Positions 24,307-32,327 of a stretch of DNA of 64,000 nt are shown here, one piece after another. A program made the position numbers and the translations under genes. The notes beneath the pieces were generated by a model, which saw only the letters and a program-made list of their open reading frames with translations, ran no database searches and had not been told where the DNA came from. The stretch's first letter is position 1; each line of letters begins with the position of its first letter. The DNA is taken from assembly GCA_951800675.1 (NCBI GenBank), contig CATOKC010000002.1, forward strand, positions 1 to 64,000, written 5' to 3'. This DNA is from an uncultured Oscillibacter sp. GTDB taxonomy: Bacteria > Bacillota_A > Clostridia > Oscillospirales > Oscillospiraceae.

Positions 24307-26790
24307 ATGAATGAGAAAAAATTCAGCCCCGGCGCGGAGGAGTCCCTCCGCCTCAGCCAGGAGGCCGCGGGAGAGCTGGGCCACGGCTACGTCGGCACGG
24401 AGCACCTGCTCCTAGGGCTCATCCGGGAGGACCAGGGCACCGCCCACGACGTCCTCCTGGAATCCGGGCTCACCGACGACATGATCGTCCAAATCATCAA
24501 GCGCAGCGTGGGAGCGGGCCTCCCCGGCGGGAACCCCGCCCAGGGCCTGACCCCCCGGGCCCGCCGGGTGGTGGAGATTGCCGTGGAGGACGCCGTCCGG
24601 GGCGGCAGCCTCTATGTGGGCACGGAGCACCTGCTGGCGGGTCTCCTCCGGGAGGGGAACAACATGGCGGTCCGCATTCTCCGCACCGCGGGGGTGGACG
24701 CCCGGCCCCTCTACGCCGCCCTGATGCAGAAGCTGAACCAGCGGCCCCAGAGCCGCCAGCCCGCCGCCCCCCGGGACGACCGGGGCCCCTCCTCCGGCGG
24801 CGGGGCCGGCGGGAGCGGGGGGAAGACCCTCCGGGAGTTCACCCGGGACCTGACCGCCGACGCCCGCGGCGGCAAGCTGGACCCGGTGGTAGGCCGGGAT
24901 GACGAAATCCAGCGGGTGATCCAGATTCTCTCCCGCCGGACCAAGAACAACCCCTGCCTCATCGGGGAGCCCGGCGTGGGCAAAACCGCCATCGCCGAGG
25001 GCCTGGCCCGGAAAATTGTGCTGGGGGACGTACCCGAGGACTTGCTGGATAAGCGCATTCTCTCCCTGGACCTCTCCGGCATGGTGGCGGGGACCAAGTA
25101 CCGGGGCGAGTTTGAGGAGCGCATCAAAAAGGCTCTGGACGAGGTGAAGAAGTCCGGGGACGTGATCCTCTTCATCGACGAGCTCCATACCATCGTGGGG
25201 GCGGGCTCCGCCGAGGGGGCCGTGGACGCGGCCAACATCATCAAGCCCGCCCTGGGCCGGGGAGAAATCCGGGTCATTGGGGCCACCACCCTGAACGAGT
25301 ACCGGAAGTATATCGAGAAGGACGCCGCCCTGGAGCGCCGCTTCCAGCCCGTCCAGGTGGGCGAGCCCAGCCAGGAGGCCAGCCTGGAGATCTTAAAGGG
25401 CCTCCGGGAGAAGTACGAGCAGCACCACAAGCTCCAGCTCACCGACGAGGCCCTGGAGGCCGCCGTCTCCCTCTCCGCCCGGTATATCTCCGACCGCTTC
25501 CTGCCTGACAAGGCCATCGACCTGATGGACGAGGCCGCGTCCCGGGTCCGCATGGAGGAGGAGGAAATTTCCCCGGAGCTGAAATCCCTGGAGGAGAAAA
25601 TCGCCGCCCTGGCCAAGGACAAGGAGGCCGCCATCCAGCGCCAGGACTATGAGACCGCCGCCCAGCTCCGGGACATTGAGAGCAACTACCGGGATCAGGT
25701 GGAGCAGGAGCGGGAGAAGCGGCGCTCCAGCCCCCGGCAGCACCGCCCCGTCACGGCGGAGGACATCGCCGCCGTGGTGGCGGGCTGGACGGGCATCCCC
25801 GTCACCCGCCTGACGGAGGACGAGGGCAGCCGCCTTCTTCGGATGGAGGAGATCCTCCACAAGCGGGTGGTGGGCCAGGACGAGGCCGTCCAGGCCGTGG
25901 CCCGGGCCATCCGCCGGGGCCGGGTGGGGCTGAAGGACCCCAAGCGCCCCACAGGCTCCTTCCTGTTCCTGGGCCCCACGGGCGTGGGCAAGACGGAGCT
26001 GTGCAAATCCCTGGCGGAGGCCATGTTCGGCGACGAGAGCGCCATCATCCGCATCGACATGTCGGAGTATATGGAGCGCCACACCGTCTCCCGCCTCATC
26101 GGCTCCCCCCCGGGCTACGTTGGCCATGAGGAGGGCGGCCAGCTCACCGAGCGGGTCCGCCGGAAGCCCTATTCCGTGGTCCTCTTCGACGAGATTGAGA
26201 AGGCCCACGAGGACGTGTGGAACATCCTCCTCCAGATCCTGGACGACGGCCGCATCACCGACTCCCAGGGCCGGACGGTGGACTTTAAAAACGCCGTCAT
26301 CGTCATGACCAGCAACATCGGGGCCAAGAGCCTCACCACCGCCGGGACCCGCCTGGGCTTCAACCACGAGGAGACCCCCGCCGATGACGCGGAGAAGAAG
26401 TTCCTCCAGGCCAAGGAGACCGTCATGGCGGAGCTCCGCCAGACCTTCCGGCCGGAGTTTTTGAACCGCATCGACGACATCATCGTCTTTCGCGCCCTGA
26501 CGGAGGCGGACATCCACGAGGTGGCCCGCCGGATGCTGGACACCGTGTCCGCCCGGATGGAGTCCATGGGCCTGCACCTCAGCGCCTCCGACGAGGCGGT
26601 GGCGGAGCTGGTCCGGGAGGGCTACGACCCGAAATACGGCGCCCGGCCCCTGCGCCGCTGCATCCAGAGCAAGGTGGAGGACGCCGTGGCGGAGCGGATG
26701 CTGGACGGCACCCTCAAGGAGGGGGACACCGCCGCCCTCACCGTGGAGGACAGCCGTCTGCTGGTGACCAAGGAAGAGCTTCCCGCCTGA
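24307..26790 (+). CDS. clpC: ATP-dependent Clp protease ATPase subunit ClpC
   Basis: ClpC is the AAA+ unfoldase that feeds ClpP and degrades damaged or tagged proteins. The 827-aa protein has the double Clp_N repeat (about 1-145), a Ser/Gly linker, AAA1 with Walker A GEPGVGKT (220-227), a UVR middle-domain motif ([18 protein letters not shown]), AAA2 with GPTGVGKT (556-563) and the C-terminal D2-small domain. ATG 24307 follows AAGGAAG; a TTG two codons upstream is possible. It ends the ctsR operon, before a strong terminator. Confidence 0.97.
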   Translation: MNEKKFSPGAEESLRLSQEAAGELGHGYVGTEHLLLGLIREDQGTAHDVLLESGLTDDMIVQIIKRSVGAGLPGGNPAQGLTPRARRVVEIAVEDAVRGGSLYVGTEHLLAGLLREGNNMAVRILRTAGVDARPLYAALMQKLNQRPQSRQPAAPRDDRGPSSGGGAGGSGGKTLREFTRDLTADARGGKLDPVVGRDDEIQRVIQILSRRTKNNPCLIGEPGVGKTAIAEGLARKIVLGDVPEDLLDKRILSLDLSGMVAGTKYRGEFEERIKKALDEVKKSGDVILFIDELHTIVGAGSAEGAVDAANIIKPALGRGEIRVIGATTLNEYRKYIEKDAALERRFQPVQVGEPSQEASLEILKGLREKYEQHHKLQLTDEALEAAVSLSARYISDRFLPDKAIDLMDEAASRVRMEEEEISPELKSLEEKIAALAKDKEAAIQRQDYETAAQLRDIESNYRDQVEQEREKRRSSPRQHRPVTAEDIAAVVAGWTGIPVTRLTEDEGSRLLRMEEILHKRVVGQDEAVQAVARAIRRGRVGLKDPKRPTGSFLFLGPTGVGKTELCKSLAEAMFGDESAIIRIDMSEYMERHTVSRLIGSPPGYVGHEEGGQLTERVRRKPYSVVLFDEIEKAHEDVWNILLQILDDGRITDSQGRTVDFKNAVIVMTSNIGAKSLTTAGTRLGFNHEETPADDAEKKFLQAKETVMAELRQTFRPEFLNRIDDIIVFRALTEADIHEVARRMLDTVSARMESMGLHLSASDEAVAELVREGYDPKYGARPLRRCIQSKVEDAVAERMLDGTLKEGDTAALTVEDSRLLVTKEELPA

Positions 26791-26799
26791 GAAAACACG

Positions 26800-26826
26800 A
26801 AGGCCCCGCCGTTCCGGCGGGGCCTT
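26800..26826 (+). terminator. Terminator after clpC
   Basis: An 11-bp stem AAGGCCCCGCC/GGCGGGGCCTT with a GTTCC loop, immediately after the clpC stop. The following U-run is only two bases beyond the stem. It may also serve the convergent minus-strand gene. Confidence 0.75.
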
Positions 26827-26835
26827 GCGCTGTCC

Positions 26836-27135
26836 TCAATACTTTTTCACAAACCGGGAGATCAGCGCCCGGCAGGTCACCATGCGGATGCAGGCGTAGA
26901 AGGCCTCCGCCTCCGCCGTGCCCTGTCCCACCGTGGTGGCGTTCTGGGCATCCTCCTCCGTCTCCCAGAGGACAAAGTCCGTCCAGGTCTCGTCCTGTAC
27001 ATAGTGCTCCCAGGAGAGAAAGCCCTTGGCCTTGGAAATCACCGCGTCGTGGAGCGCCTGGGTCCGCTCCATGAACGCCTCCGGGGTCACGGTCTTTTTA
27101 AGCTTGTAGGAAAAAATCCATGCCGTTTTCGCCAT
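26836..27135 (-). CDS. Small dimeric alpha/beta-barrel-like hypothetical protein
   Basis: A 99-aa protein starting MAKTAWIFSYKLKKTVTPEAFMERTQALHDAVI, with GFLSWEHYVQDETWTDFVLWETEEDAQNAT in the middle. Length and alternating beta/alpha pattern resemble the ABM-type dimeric ferredoxin-like fold (antibiotic biosynthesis monooxygenase/heme-degrading enzymes). There is no clear catalytic signature, so function is not assigned. A strong AAAGGAGG precedes the ATG. Confidence 0.75.
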   Translation of the reverse strand: MAKTAWIFSYKLKKTVTPEAFMERTQALHDAVISKAKGFLSWEHYVQDETWTDFVLWETEEDAQNATTVGQGTAEAEAFYACIRMVTCRALISRFVKKY

Positions 27136-27161
27136 ATGTACCTCCTTTGGTCAATCAATCA

Positions 27162-27926
27162 CTAGCCCAATGAAACGCCCCGCTCTTCCGCCAGACCTTG
27201 ATATCTTTGCTTGAAGAGATTTCCCTGTTTGTTGAACTCATCTAAGCACTTCTCCTGGTTATCGTTCCAAGTTTGATCCTGGTTATCAATCGCGGAGATC
27301 GTAGAGGTTACGCTATCCAAAAGCAGCTTGGCCCCATCTTGATAGATTTTGTGAAGTTCCGCAATCTCCGGATCGTCGGAGCTGATTGCCGAGGTTTTCT
27401 CAACCAACTGCTGGCAAAGTGAAAGCGTGCGCCCGGTAAATTCAGCGTATACAGCGGCGTCGTCCGTATAATTCTCTTCGACGACGCTGTTGTGGCTTGC
27501 CAGCACCTCGGTTTCCAGGTCGGCGATTTTGGCCATCTCCCGGATATACGCCTCCAGCGCCTCCCGTTTCGCCTCATCGTCCGAGGACGCGTCACTGCCG
27601 GAGCCGCCCCGCGCCGGTACCCCGCCGCTCGAGGTGCTTTGCGCCGCTGCCCCACCAGTGCCGATCTGGACATTCTTCTGGAGCAGGTAATAGCCCGCCA
27701 CGCCCCACAGCATCGCGTCAATGATGCCCACCAGAATTAAAAGCACCGTCAAAAACACCAGCAGCGGACTGCTCTTTTGCTTCGTATCGGGGGTCGCCGG
27801 AGGCGCCGACAACGCCGCCGTCAGAACTGCTTCCGGGACCGTCGCCGGAGGGGCCGCCGGGGCCGCCTGTTCGGGCTCCGCCTCAGCGGGAACCGCCTCT
27901 ACGGAATTCGTCATTTCCTCAGCCAT
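27162..27926 (-). CDS. Single-pass membrane hypothetical protein
   Basis: A 254-aa protein. A cytoplasmic Ala/Pro/Glu-rich N-terminus (about 1-50) is followed by one hydrophobic helix (SPLLVFLTVLLILVGIIDAML, about residues 53-75), a short Ser/Gly linker and an extracytoplasmic helical domain of about 150 residues (REALEAYIREMAKIADLETEVLAS...FTGRTLSLCQQLVEKT). No family recognised. The domain pattern resembles small envelope or stress-sensing helical bundles, but that is a guess. Confidence 0.75.
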   Translation of the reverse strand: MAEEMTNSVEAVPAEAEPEQAAPAAPPATVPEAVLTAALSAPPATPDTKQKSSPLLVFLTVLLILVGIIDAMLWGVAGYYLLQKNVQIGTGGAAAQSTSSGGVPARGGSGSDASSDDEAKREALEAYIREMAKIADLETEVLASHNSVVEENYTDDAAVYAEFTGRTLSLCQQLVEKTSAISSDDPEIAELHKIYQDGAKLLLDSVTSTISAIDNQDQTWNDNQEKCLDEFNKQGNLFKQRYQGLAEERGVSLG

Positions 27927-28275
27927 AAAAGGTTCTCCCCTCTTCGCCCAACGCGGGCGTCTGTCTTTTCGATCATCTCCGGAAGCCCTCGCCTCCGCGG
28001 TCTGGCAAGGAGCCTGTCCCGGCGCGGGCCTTCCCAGACCTGATTTCCGGTATCATCATATCATAAAATCCCCCCTCTTTCAAGAGCCTTTCCAAGGCCG
28101 GCGCGCCCCTTTCCGCAATTCCCCAGGAGGCGGGACGCGCAGAGGGCGGGCGCTGCCCCGGCCCCTACGGCCGGACAGCGCCGAACGGGGCACGCCCTCA
28201 AACGCCGCCCTTGCCTTTTCCCGCAAAAGCGTGTAAACTGTCAGGGAATCCATTTCCCCCAAAGGAGGCCCCCTT
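27927..28275. other. Intergenic region with a GC-rich repeat and the lspA promoter
   Basis: 349 nt. It holds a copy of the dispersed GTAGGGGC-type palindromic repeat (core 28161-28168 in inverse orientation, within about 28136-28200) and, nearer lspA, a promoter. I see no gene. Confidence 0.5.
28211..28239 (+). promoter_or_regulatory. lspA-rluD promoter
   Basis: TTGCCT (28211-28216), a 17-nt spacer, TAAACT (28234-28239); transcription would start about 30 nt before the lspA ATG. Confidence 0.55.
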
Positions 28276-28785
28276 ATGCCCTTTACCGCCCTTTCCGCCC
28301 TGCTGGGTCTGGCCCTGCTGGCCCTGGACCAGTGGGTCAAGCGCTATATCGCCCTCACCCTTCCCCTGGGGGAGTCCCGTCCCCTCCTGCCGGGCTTTGT
28401 GGAGCTGAAAACCATCCACAATTACGGCGCGGCCTGGTCCAGCTTCTCCGGTATGCGGTGGCTGCTGGTGGTCGCCACCAGCTGCATCGTCCTGGCCCTG
28501 CTGGCCCTGCTGGTCCGGCGGATGGTCCGGCATCCCCTGGGGGTACTGGCCTGCTGTCTCATCGTCTCCGGCGGCCTGGGAAACATCCTGGACCGGGTGC
28601 GCCTGGGCTATGTGGTGGACATGTTCAACTTTCAGTTTATCGACTATCCCGTCTTTAACGTGGCGGACATGTGCATTGTCTCCGGCTGTATCCTGGGGCT
28701 GATTTACTACCAGTGGTTCTATGAAAAATACGACAAGAGGGGGAAGTCCGATGGAAACGCTGACGCTCCGTCCAAAGGAGACTGA
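28276..28785 (+). CDS. lspA: Lipoprotein signal peptidase (signal peptidase II)
   Basis: A membrane aspartyl protease that removes lipoprotein signal peptides after lipidation. The 169-aa protein has four membrane helices and the family motifs: LDQWVKRYI (about 18-26), HNYGAAWS (48-55), GNILDRVRLGYVVDMF with D106, and VFNVADMCI with D131. ATG 28276 follows AAAGGAGG. The 3' end overlaps rluD by 35 nt, a common lspA-rluD pairing. At least three lipoproteins in this window would be substrates. Confidence 0.95.
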   Translation: MPFTALSALLGLALLALDQWVKRYIALTLPLGESRPLLPGFVELKTIHNYGAAWSSFSGMRWLLVVATSCIVLALLALLVRRMVRHPLGVLACCLIVSGGLGNILDRVRLGYVVDMFNFQFIDYPVFNVADMCIVSGCILGLIYYQWFYEKYDKRGKSDGNADAPSKGD

Positions 28786-29677
28786 CGCCGGGAAGCGGGT
28801 GGACGCCTGGCTGGCGGGCCAGATCGAGGGTCTCACCCGCTCCGCCGCCCAGCGCCTTTTGGAGGAGGGCCAGGTCCTCCGGGAGGGGAAGCCCCTGGCG
28901 AAAAACGGCAGGCTCACTGGGGCGGAGACCCTGACGGTCTCCCTGCCGGACCCGGAGCCCATCGACGCCCAGCCCCAGAACATCCCCCTGGACGTGGTGT
29001 TTGAGGACGCCGACGTCATCGTGGTGAACAAGCCCAAGGGGCTGGTGGTCCACCCCGCCCCGGGCCACCCCGACGGGACGCTGGTCAACGCCCTGCTGTA
29101 CCACTGCGGCGGCGGCCTCTCTGGCATAGGCGGGGCCCTGCGCCCCGGCATCGTCCACCGCATCGACCGGGACACCTCCGGCCTGATCATCGCCGCCAAG
29201 AACGATTTCGCCCACCAGGCCCTGGCCGCCCAGCTCCAGGACCACAGCCTCTCCCGGACTTACCAGTGCGTGGCCGTGGGAGGCTTCCGGGAGGACGCGG
29301 GAACGGTGGACGCCCCCATCGGGCGGCACCCGGTGGAGCGGAAGCGGATGGCCGTGGTTCCCAGTGGCCGCCCCGCCGTCACCCACTGGGAGGTGCTGGA
29401 TCGTTTCCCCGGCTTTACCCACCTCCGCTGCCGCCTGGAGACCGGGCGGACCCACCAGATTCGGGTCCACCTGGCCCACCTGGGCCATCCCATTCTGGGG
29501 GACACGGTATATGGGGCGAAAAAACCCGTCCCCGGACTCCAGGGCCAGTGCCTCCACGCCGTGGGGCTGCGCTTTCTCCATCCCCGCACCGGGGAGTTGG
29601 TGGAGCTGAGCTGCCCCCTGCCGGAGGCATTCCAGCTTCAATTGGACAAGCTGTCCCGGCGGAGCGGAGTTTTTTGA
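28751..29677 (+). CDS. rluD: RluD-type 23S rRNA pseudouridine synthase
   Basis: Converts specific uridines in 23S rRNA (or tRNA) to pseudouridine. The 308-aa protein has an N-terminal S4 RNA-binding domain (about 12-70) and the RluA/RluD catalytic domain with HRIDRDTSGL (catalytic D139), VVNKPKGLVVHP and the late motif LETGRTHQIRVHLAHLGHPILGD. ATG 28751 lies inside lspA behind GGGGGAAG; upstream in-frame starts are not preferred. RluA/RluC/RluD paralogues are hard to separate by eye, so the exact target is uncertain. Confidence 0.93.
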   Translation: METLTLRPKETDAGKRVDAWLAGQIEGLTRSAAQRLLEEGQVLREGKPLAKNGRLTGAETLTVSLPDPEPIDAQPQNIPLDVVFEDADVIVVNKPKGLVVHPAPGHPDGTLVNALLYHCGGGLSGIGGALRPGIVHRIDRDTSGLIIAAKNDFAHQALAAQLQDHSLSRTYQCVAVGGFREDAGTVDAPIGRHPVERKRMAVVPSGRPAVTHWEVLDRFPGFTHLRCRLETGRTHQIRVHLAHLGHPILGDTVYGAKKPVPGLQGQCLHAVGLRFLHPRTGELVELSCPLPEAFQLQLDKLSRRSGVF

Positions 29678-29699
29678 TGGAGGACGCCTGGACGCCTGG

Positions 29700-29876
29700 A
29701 TGTCATGGATTCACGGTTTCCGACTCAGCCCCGCGGCCGGGGCGTTCATGACGGCGCCGCCCTCCGCCATGGAGATCATCACCCAGGCGGAAGCCCTGCC
29801 GCTTGCCTGGAACCTTCCCCTCGCGCGGGTAGAAAACCCGGAGCTTTTAAGCGATTTTCCGGCAGATTCCTCCTGA
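29700..29876 (+). CDS. Possible small protein (58 aa), weak
   Basis: An open frame from ATG 29700 to TGA 29876, starting MSWIHGFRLSPAAGAF and ending NPELLSDFPADSS. Only a distant GGAGG precedes it and no family is recognised. A second short frame (24 codons) starts at 29676, overlapping the rluD stop. Either could be chance; the 335-nt gap before the tRNAs otherwise holds only their promoter. Confidence 0.25.
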   Translation: MSWIHGFRLSPAAGAFMTAPPSAMEIITQAEALPLAWNLPLARVENPELLSDFPADSS

Positions 29877-29952
29877 CAACGCCGGGGCAAATCGGGGCTT
29901 TTGGCGTTGCTGGGAAAAAAGGAAAAAAAGATAGAAAAATTTTAAAAAGCTC

Positions 29953-29981
29953 TTGACAAAACCGAAATCTTTTCGTATACT
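29953..29981 (+). promoter_or_regulatory. Strong promoter for the tRNA cluster
   Basis: TTGACA (29953-29958), a 17-nt spacer, TATACT (29976-29981), about 30 nt before tRNA-Val. Confidence 0.9.
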
Positions 29982-30012
29982 AGGCAATGCCGTTTGACGT
30001 GGACGGTGACTT

Positions 30013-30089
30013 GGGAGCATAGCTCAGCTGGTTAGAGCATCTGCCTTACAAGCAGGGGGTCACTGGTTCGAGTCCAGTTGTTCCCACCA
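30013..30089 (+). tRNA. tRNA-Val (UAC)
   Basis: Cloverleaf with acceptor GGGAGCA/TGTTCCC and encoded CCA. The anticodon loop CTTACAA gives anticodon UAC. First of four closely spaced tRNAs. Confidence 0.97.
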
Positions 30090-30125
30090 GGGTTTTCTCT
30101 TGAGCCCCTTTCCACGCGAGGTTAC

Positions 30126-30202
30126 GGCCCGGTAGTTCAGTTGGTTAGAACGCTAGCCTGTCACGCTAGAGGTCGACGGTTCGAGCCCGTTCCGGGTCGC
30201 CA
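30126..30202 (+). tRNA. tRNA-Asp (GUC)
   Basis: Acceptor GGCCCGG/CCGGGTC (one G-U pair), discriminator G and encoded CCA. The anticodon loop CTGTCAC gives GUC. Confidence 0.97.
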
Positions 30203-30205
30203 CTT

Positions 30206-30281
30206 GCCCAGATAGCTCAGTTGGTAGAGCAGTGGACTGAAAATCCACGTGTCGCTGGTTCGATTCCGGCTCTGGGCACCA
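30206..30281 (+). tRNA. tRNA-Phe (GAA)
   Basis: Acceptor GCCCAGA with its complement, encoded CCA. The anticodon loop CTGAAAA gives GAA. Only 3 nt separate it from tRNA-Asp. Confidence 0.97.
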
Positions 30282-30307
30282 GCGGGCGTCACGCAGACGC
30301 CCCTTAT

Positions 30308-30383
30308 GCGGGCATAGCTCATCTGGTAGAGCGCCACCTTGCCAAGGTGGAGGTAGCGAGTTCGAGCCTCGTTGCCCGCTCCA
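30308..30383 (+). tRNA. tRNA-Gly (GCC)
   Basis: Acceptor GCGGGCA/TGCCCGC, encoded CCA. The anticodon loop TTGCCAA gives GCC. Confidence 0.97.
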
Positions 30384-30389
30384 GCTCAG

Positions 30390-30448
30390 AAATTCCCACC
30401 ACCGTTTTGTTTTCGGCTCTGCCGAAAACTACACTCTGGTGGGAATTT
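30390..30448. repeat. Nested inverted repeat after tRNA-Gly
   Basis: Outer 12-bp arms AAATTCCCACCA/TGGTGGGAATTT (30390-30401/30437-30448) enclose inner 9-bp arms GTTTTCGGC/GCCGAAAAC (30409-30417/30421-30429). No U-run follows the outer stem. It could be an RNA-processing or termination-aiding structure for the tRNA precursor, or a small mobile palindromic element. Confidence 0.6.
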
Positions 30449-30456
30449 CCTCGCTT

Positions 30457-30496
30457 TCAGCCGCGATTCGCTCCGCTGGATTCACGGCTGATTTTT
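30457..30496 (+). terminator. Terminator for the Val-Asp-Phe-Gly tRNA transcript
   Basis: Arms TCAGCCG (30457-30463) and CGGCTGA (30485-30491) around a 21-nt loop, followed by TTTTT. The long loop lowers confidence. Confidence 0.6.
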
Positions 30497-30573
30497 ACGG
30501 GGGACCGTTTTACGGTAAGCCGTTGTACCTTTTATGCCCGGCGAAAAATTTTTGAATTTTTTTCAAAAAGGGG

Positions 30574-30602
30574 TGGACTTTTTCAGAAAGTTCGCATATA
30601 AT
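30574..30602 (+). promoter_or_regulatory. Promoter for tRNA-Cys
   Basis: TGGACT (30574-30579), a 17-nt spacer, TATAAT (30597-30602), 11 nt before the tRNA. The upstream DNA is A/T-tract-rich, as in strong stable-RNA promoters. Confidence 0.8.
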
Positions 30603-30613
30603 ACACTATAGAT

Positions 30614-30688
30614 GGTGACATAGCCAAGTGGTAAGGCAAGGGTCTGCAAAACCCTGATTCCCCGGTTCAAATCCGGGTGTCACCTCCA
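30614..30688 (+). tRNA. tRNA-Cys (GCA)
   Basis: Acceptor GGTGACA/TGTCACC, encoded CCA. The anticodon loop CTGCAAA gives GCA. It has its own promoter and terminator. Confidence 0.97.
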
Positions 30689-30724
30689 AAACAAAACGAC
30701 GGGCTTTGCCCGTCGTTTTGTTTT
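30688..30724 (+). terminator. Terminator after tRNA-Cys
   Basis: A 17-bp stem (30688-30704/30708-30724) with a TTT loop whose 3' arm ends in GTTTTGTTTT. It begins at the last base of the tRNA CCA. Confidence 0.92.
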
Positions 30725-30750
30725 AGAAACGCCGCTCTTTCTTCAACACT

Positions 30751-31017
30751 TTATTCTTTCCGGACATAGTCCGGTTCCCCATTCAACAGCTTGAGCATGC
30801 CCACAACTCTGAAGGCGTGTGTCTGGAACCAGCTCTGATATTTGTACCACACATATGGTTGATTCAGCGATTTGCTGTACCAGTCCCATTCATATCGCTT
30901 CATATATACAACGTCCCTGACGTTGGTCGCTCCCGAGTAGAGGCACATTTTGTTATATGGAAGCCGCTCAAACACCGACAGGTATTCTTCCCTTCTGGGC
31001 TCCCTGCCGTCAATCAC
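30751..31017 (-). CDS. Hypothetical protein, possibly a truncated fragment
   Basis: An 88-aa frame, aromatic- and Arg-rich (EYLSVFERLPYNKM; YVWYKYQSWFQTHAF). GTG 31017 is the only in-frame start and has no ribosome site. The frame stays open about 14 codons further upstream (to the stop of the preceding gene) with protein-like sequence (RVFVKAVIDGREPRREEY). This suggests a 5'-truncated gene or a non-standard start. It lies in a lower-GC island beside a decayed IS256-type transposase. No family recognised. Confidence 0.5.
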   Translation of the reverse strand: MIDGREPRREEYLSVFERLPYNKMCLYSGATNVRDVVYMKRYEWDWYSKSLNQPYVWYKYQSWFQTHAFRVVGMLKLLNGEPDYVRKE

Positions 31018-31060
31018 CGCTTTTACAAAAACTCGATTTTTGTTACCCCTCCCCCTCCGC

Positions 31061-31603
31061 TTATTTCATGTTTCCTCTGCCACCCGCAACATTTCCCTCT
31101 CCTTTGGCTATCCTTTGAGAGAAATACTCCATGTCCAAGAGGCGATCGCACCATTCAAATACCGCCTTGCCATTTTTGTCTTTACTAGTACTTGATACCC
31201 CCCCCGCAAAAATTCGACAGTCTTTTACCATTTCAGGGTCTTGCGACTGATTTCCCATCGCAATGGTCAGTAAATCACTTTGATCCACCATAAACTCTGG
31301 TGAGTACGCGCCATCTTCATAGCTTTGTATGAAATTCACCGTCCACTTGCCATCTTCATTTTCATGAATATAGGCAACCACCCGCCCCTCAAACTTGTTG
31401 GTAATTTGAGCCATTTCGGCAGTTGGCGCAAAAAGCCCCTGCTCTATGTATCCCCTCATTTCCTCGGAAACACCTCCAATTTCAGCCCGAGCATCCTCTG
31501 ACGCCACTGAAGTAAGAGGGGTTACAATCTTTGTTAAAGCCTGCTCCGAAATCGAAGCGGCGCTCTGTTCCTGTACCACATCAGGCAAACTGTTGTTATC
31601 CAT
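31061..31603 (-). CDS. Hypothetical protein in low-GC island
   Basis: A 180-aa soluble protein of unknown function with no signal peptide or membrane segment. The N-terminal half is polar and Glu/Ser/Ala-rich; the C-terminal half has a compact domain (NKFEGRVVAYIHENEDGKW; FIQSYEDGAYSPEFMVDQSD; KAVFEWCDRLLDMEYF). ATG 31603 is chosen because a G-run Shine-Dalgarno-like stretch lies just upstream; the frame remains open 66 codons further but that part looks non-coding. Codon use is less GC-rich than the flanks, suggesting acquisition. Confidence 0.6.
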   Translation of the reverse strand: MDNNSLPDVVQEQSAASISEQALTKIVTPLTSVASEDARAEIGGVSEEMRGYIEQGLFAPTAEMAQITNKFEGRVVAYIHENEDGKWTVNFIQSYEDGAYSPEFMVDQSDLLTIAMGNQSQDPEMVKDCRIFAGGVSSTSKDKNGKAVFEWCDRLLDMEYFSQRIAKGEGNVAGGRGNMK

Positions 31604-31850
31604 CCTGTTGCCCCCCCCTTTCTGGATACCGCTATTGACGTGCGAGATGTGATACTGTACGGGTCTGAATCCCCAAAATTGGGGAGTTTGTAGGGGCCAA
31701 ACAGGTTGTAGCTGCCAACCGCTCCATTCTGGTAAATATTTCAGCCTTTTTACGCTTCCCCCAAAGGAGCGTCCAACAACAACTTGCCAGACGCTCTCCA
31801 TTCATTATTTTGATTTCCTACCCTTCTTTGCTCGATTTAATCCGAACATA

Positions 31851-32087
31851 TTATTCAGCATTAGGGTAGCGGCTACCCCGCAAGGGACGGTTCCGCCAGT
31901 CCTCGATGTGGACAGTGGCTGGGGACACCTTGCCGCCCCACAGTGCCTCCGTGATATCCTCTACCCGACGCACTGAGACACCAGCCAGGTACATCTCGAT
32001 GAGCGCCTCCTCGACGCTGCCCCGAACCAGTTCTTTGATTTGCCCCTTGAGTACTTCCTCGTTCAATTGTACAATCTTCTCGGACAT
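31851..32087 (-). pseudogene. Internally deleted IS256-family (mutator-type) transposase
   Basis: A 78-codon frame built of pieces of an IS256-type transposase. It has an N-terminal segment (VQLNEEVLKGQIKELVRGSVEE) fused directly to the mid-protein segment ALIEMYLAGVSVRRVEDIT and then, after another small loss, to IEDWRNRPL. Full-length relatives are about 400 aa. The DDE catalytic domain is missing, so it cannot transpose. The original ribosome site (GAAAGGAG) and ATG are intact and the frame has stayed open. The first deletion joins at two SVEE-like sequences, which suggests recombination between short repeats. Confidence 0.8.
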
Positions 32088-32230
32088 GGTTTATAGACTC
32101 CTTTCAGAATGGTGTATCGCAACTTCATTCTATCAAAGATCCGCAAACCATGTCTCCTTTTTCGCCTATTTCAATCTGCGCAGCTTATCTTACCTTATCT
32201 AAAAAATTGCAACATTCGCAGCAAGAGCAC

Positions 32231-32275
32231 AAAAAAAGAGGTACTGCCCGGGATTTCTCCCAAGCAGTACCATCT
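32231..32275 (-). terminator. Terminator of the V-ATPase operon
   Basis: On the minus strand GGTACTGC/GCAGTACC arms (32271-32264/32247-32240) with inner GGG/CCC pairing are followed by a run of seven U. It lies about 55 nt after the ntpD stop. Confidence 0.92.
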
Positions 32276-32327
32276 TTCACTTTTTAGGCCCATCGCAGAA
32301 GCGGTAAAAGCGCGGTATGACTACCCC

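Noticed and set aside
31604..31801. N-terminal extension of the 180-aa protein to the ATG-equivalent at 31801
   Set aside because: The extra 66 codons are Trp/Gln-rich with no ribosome site and contain a short palindrome and a bare GTAGGGGC core, so they look intergenic.
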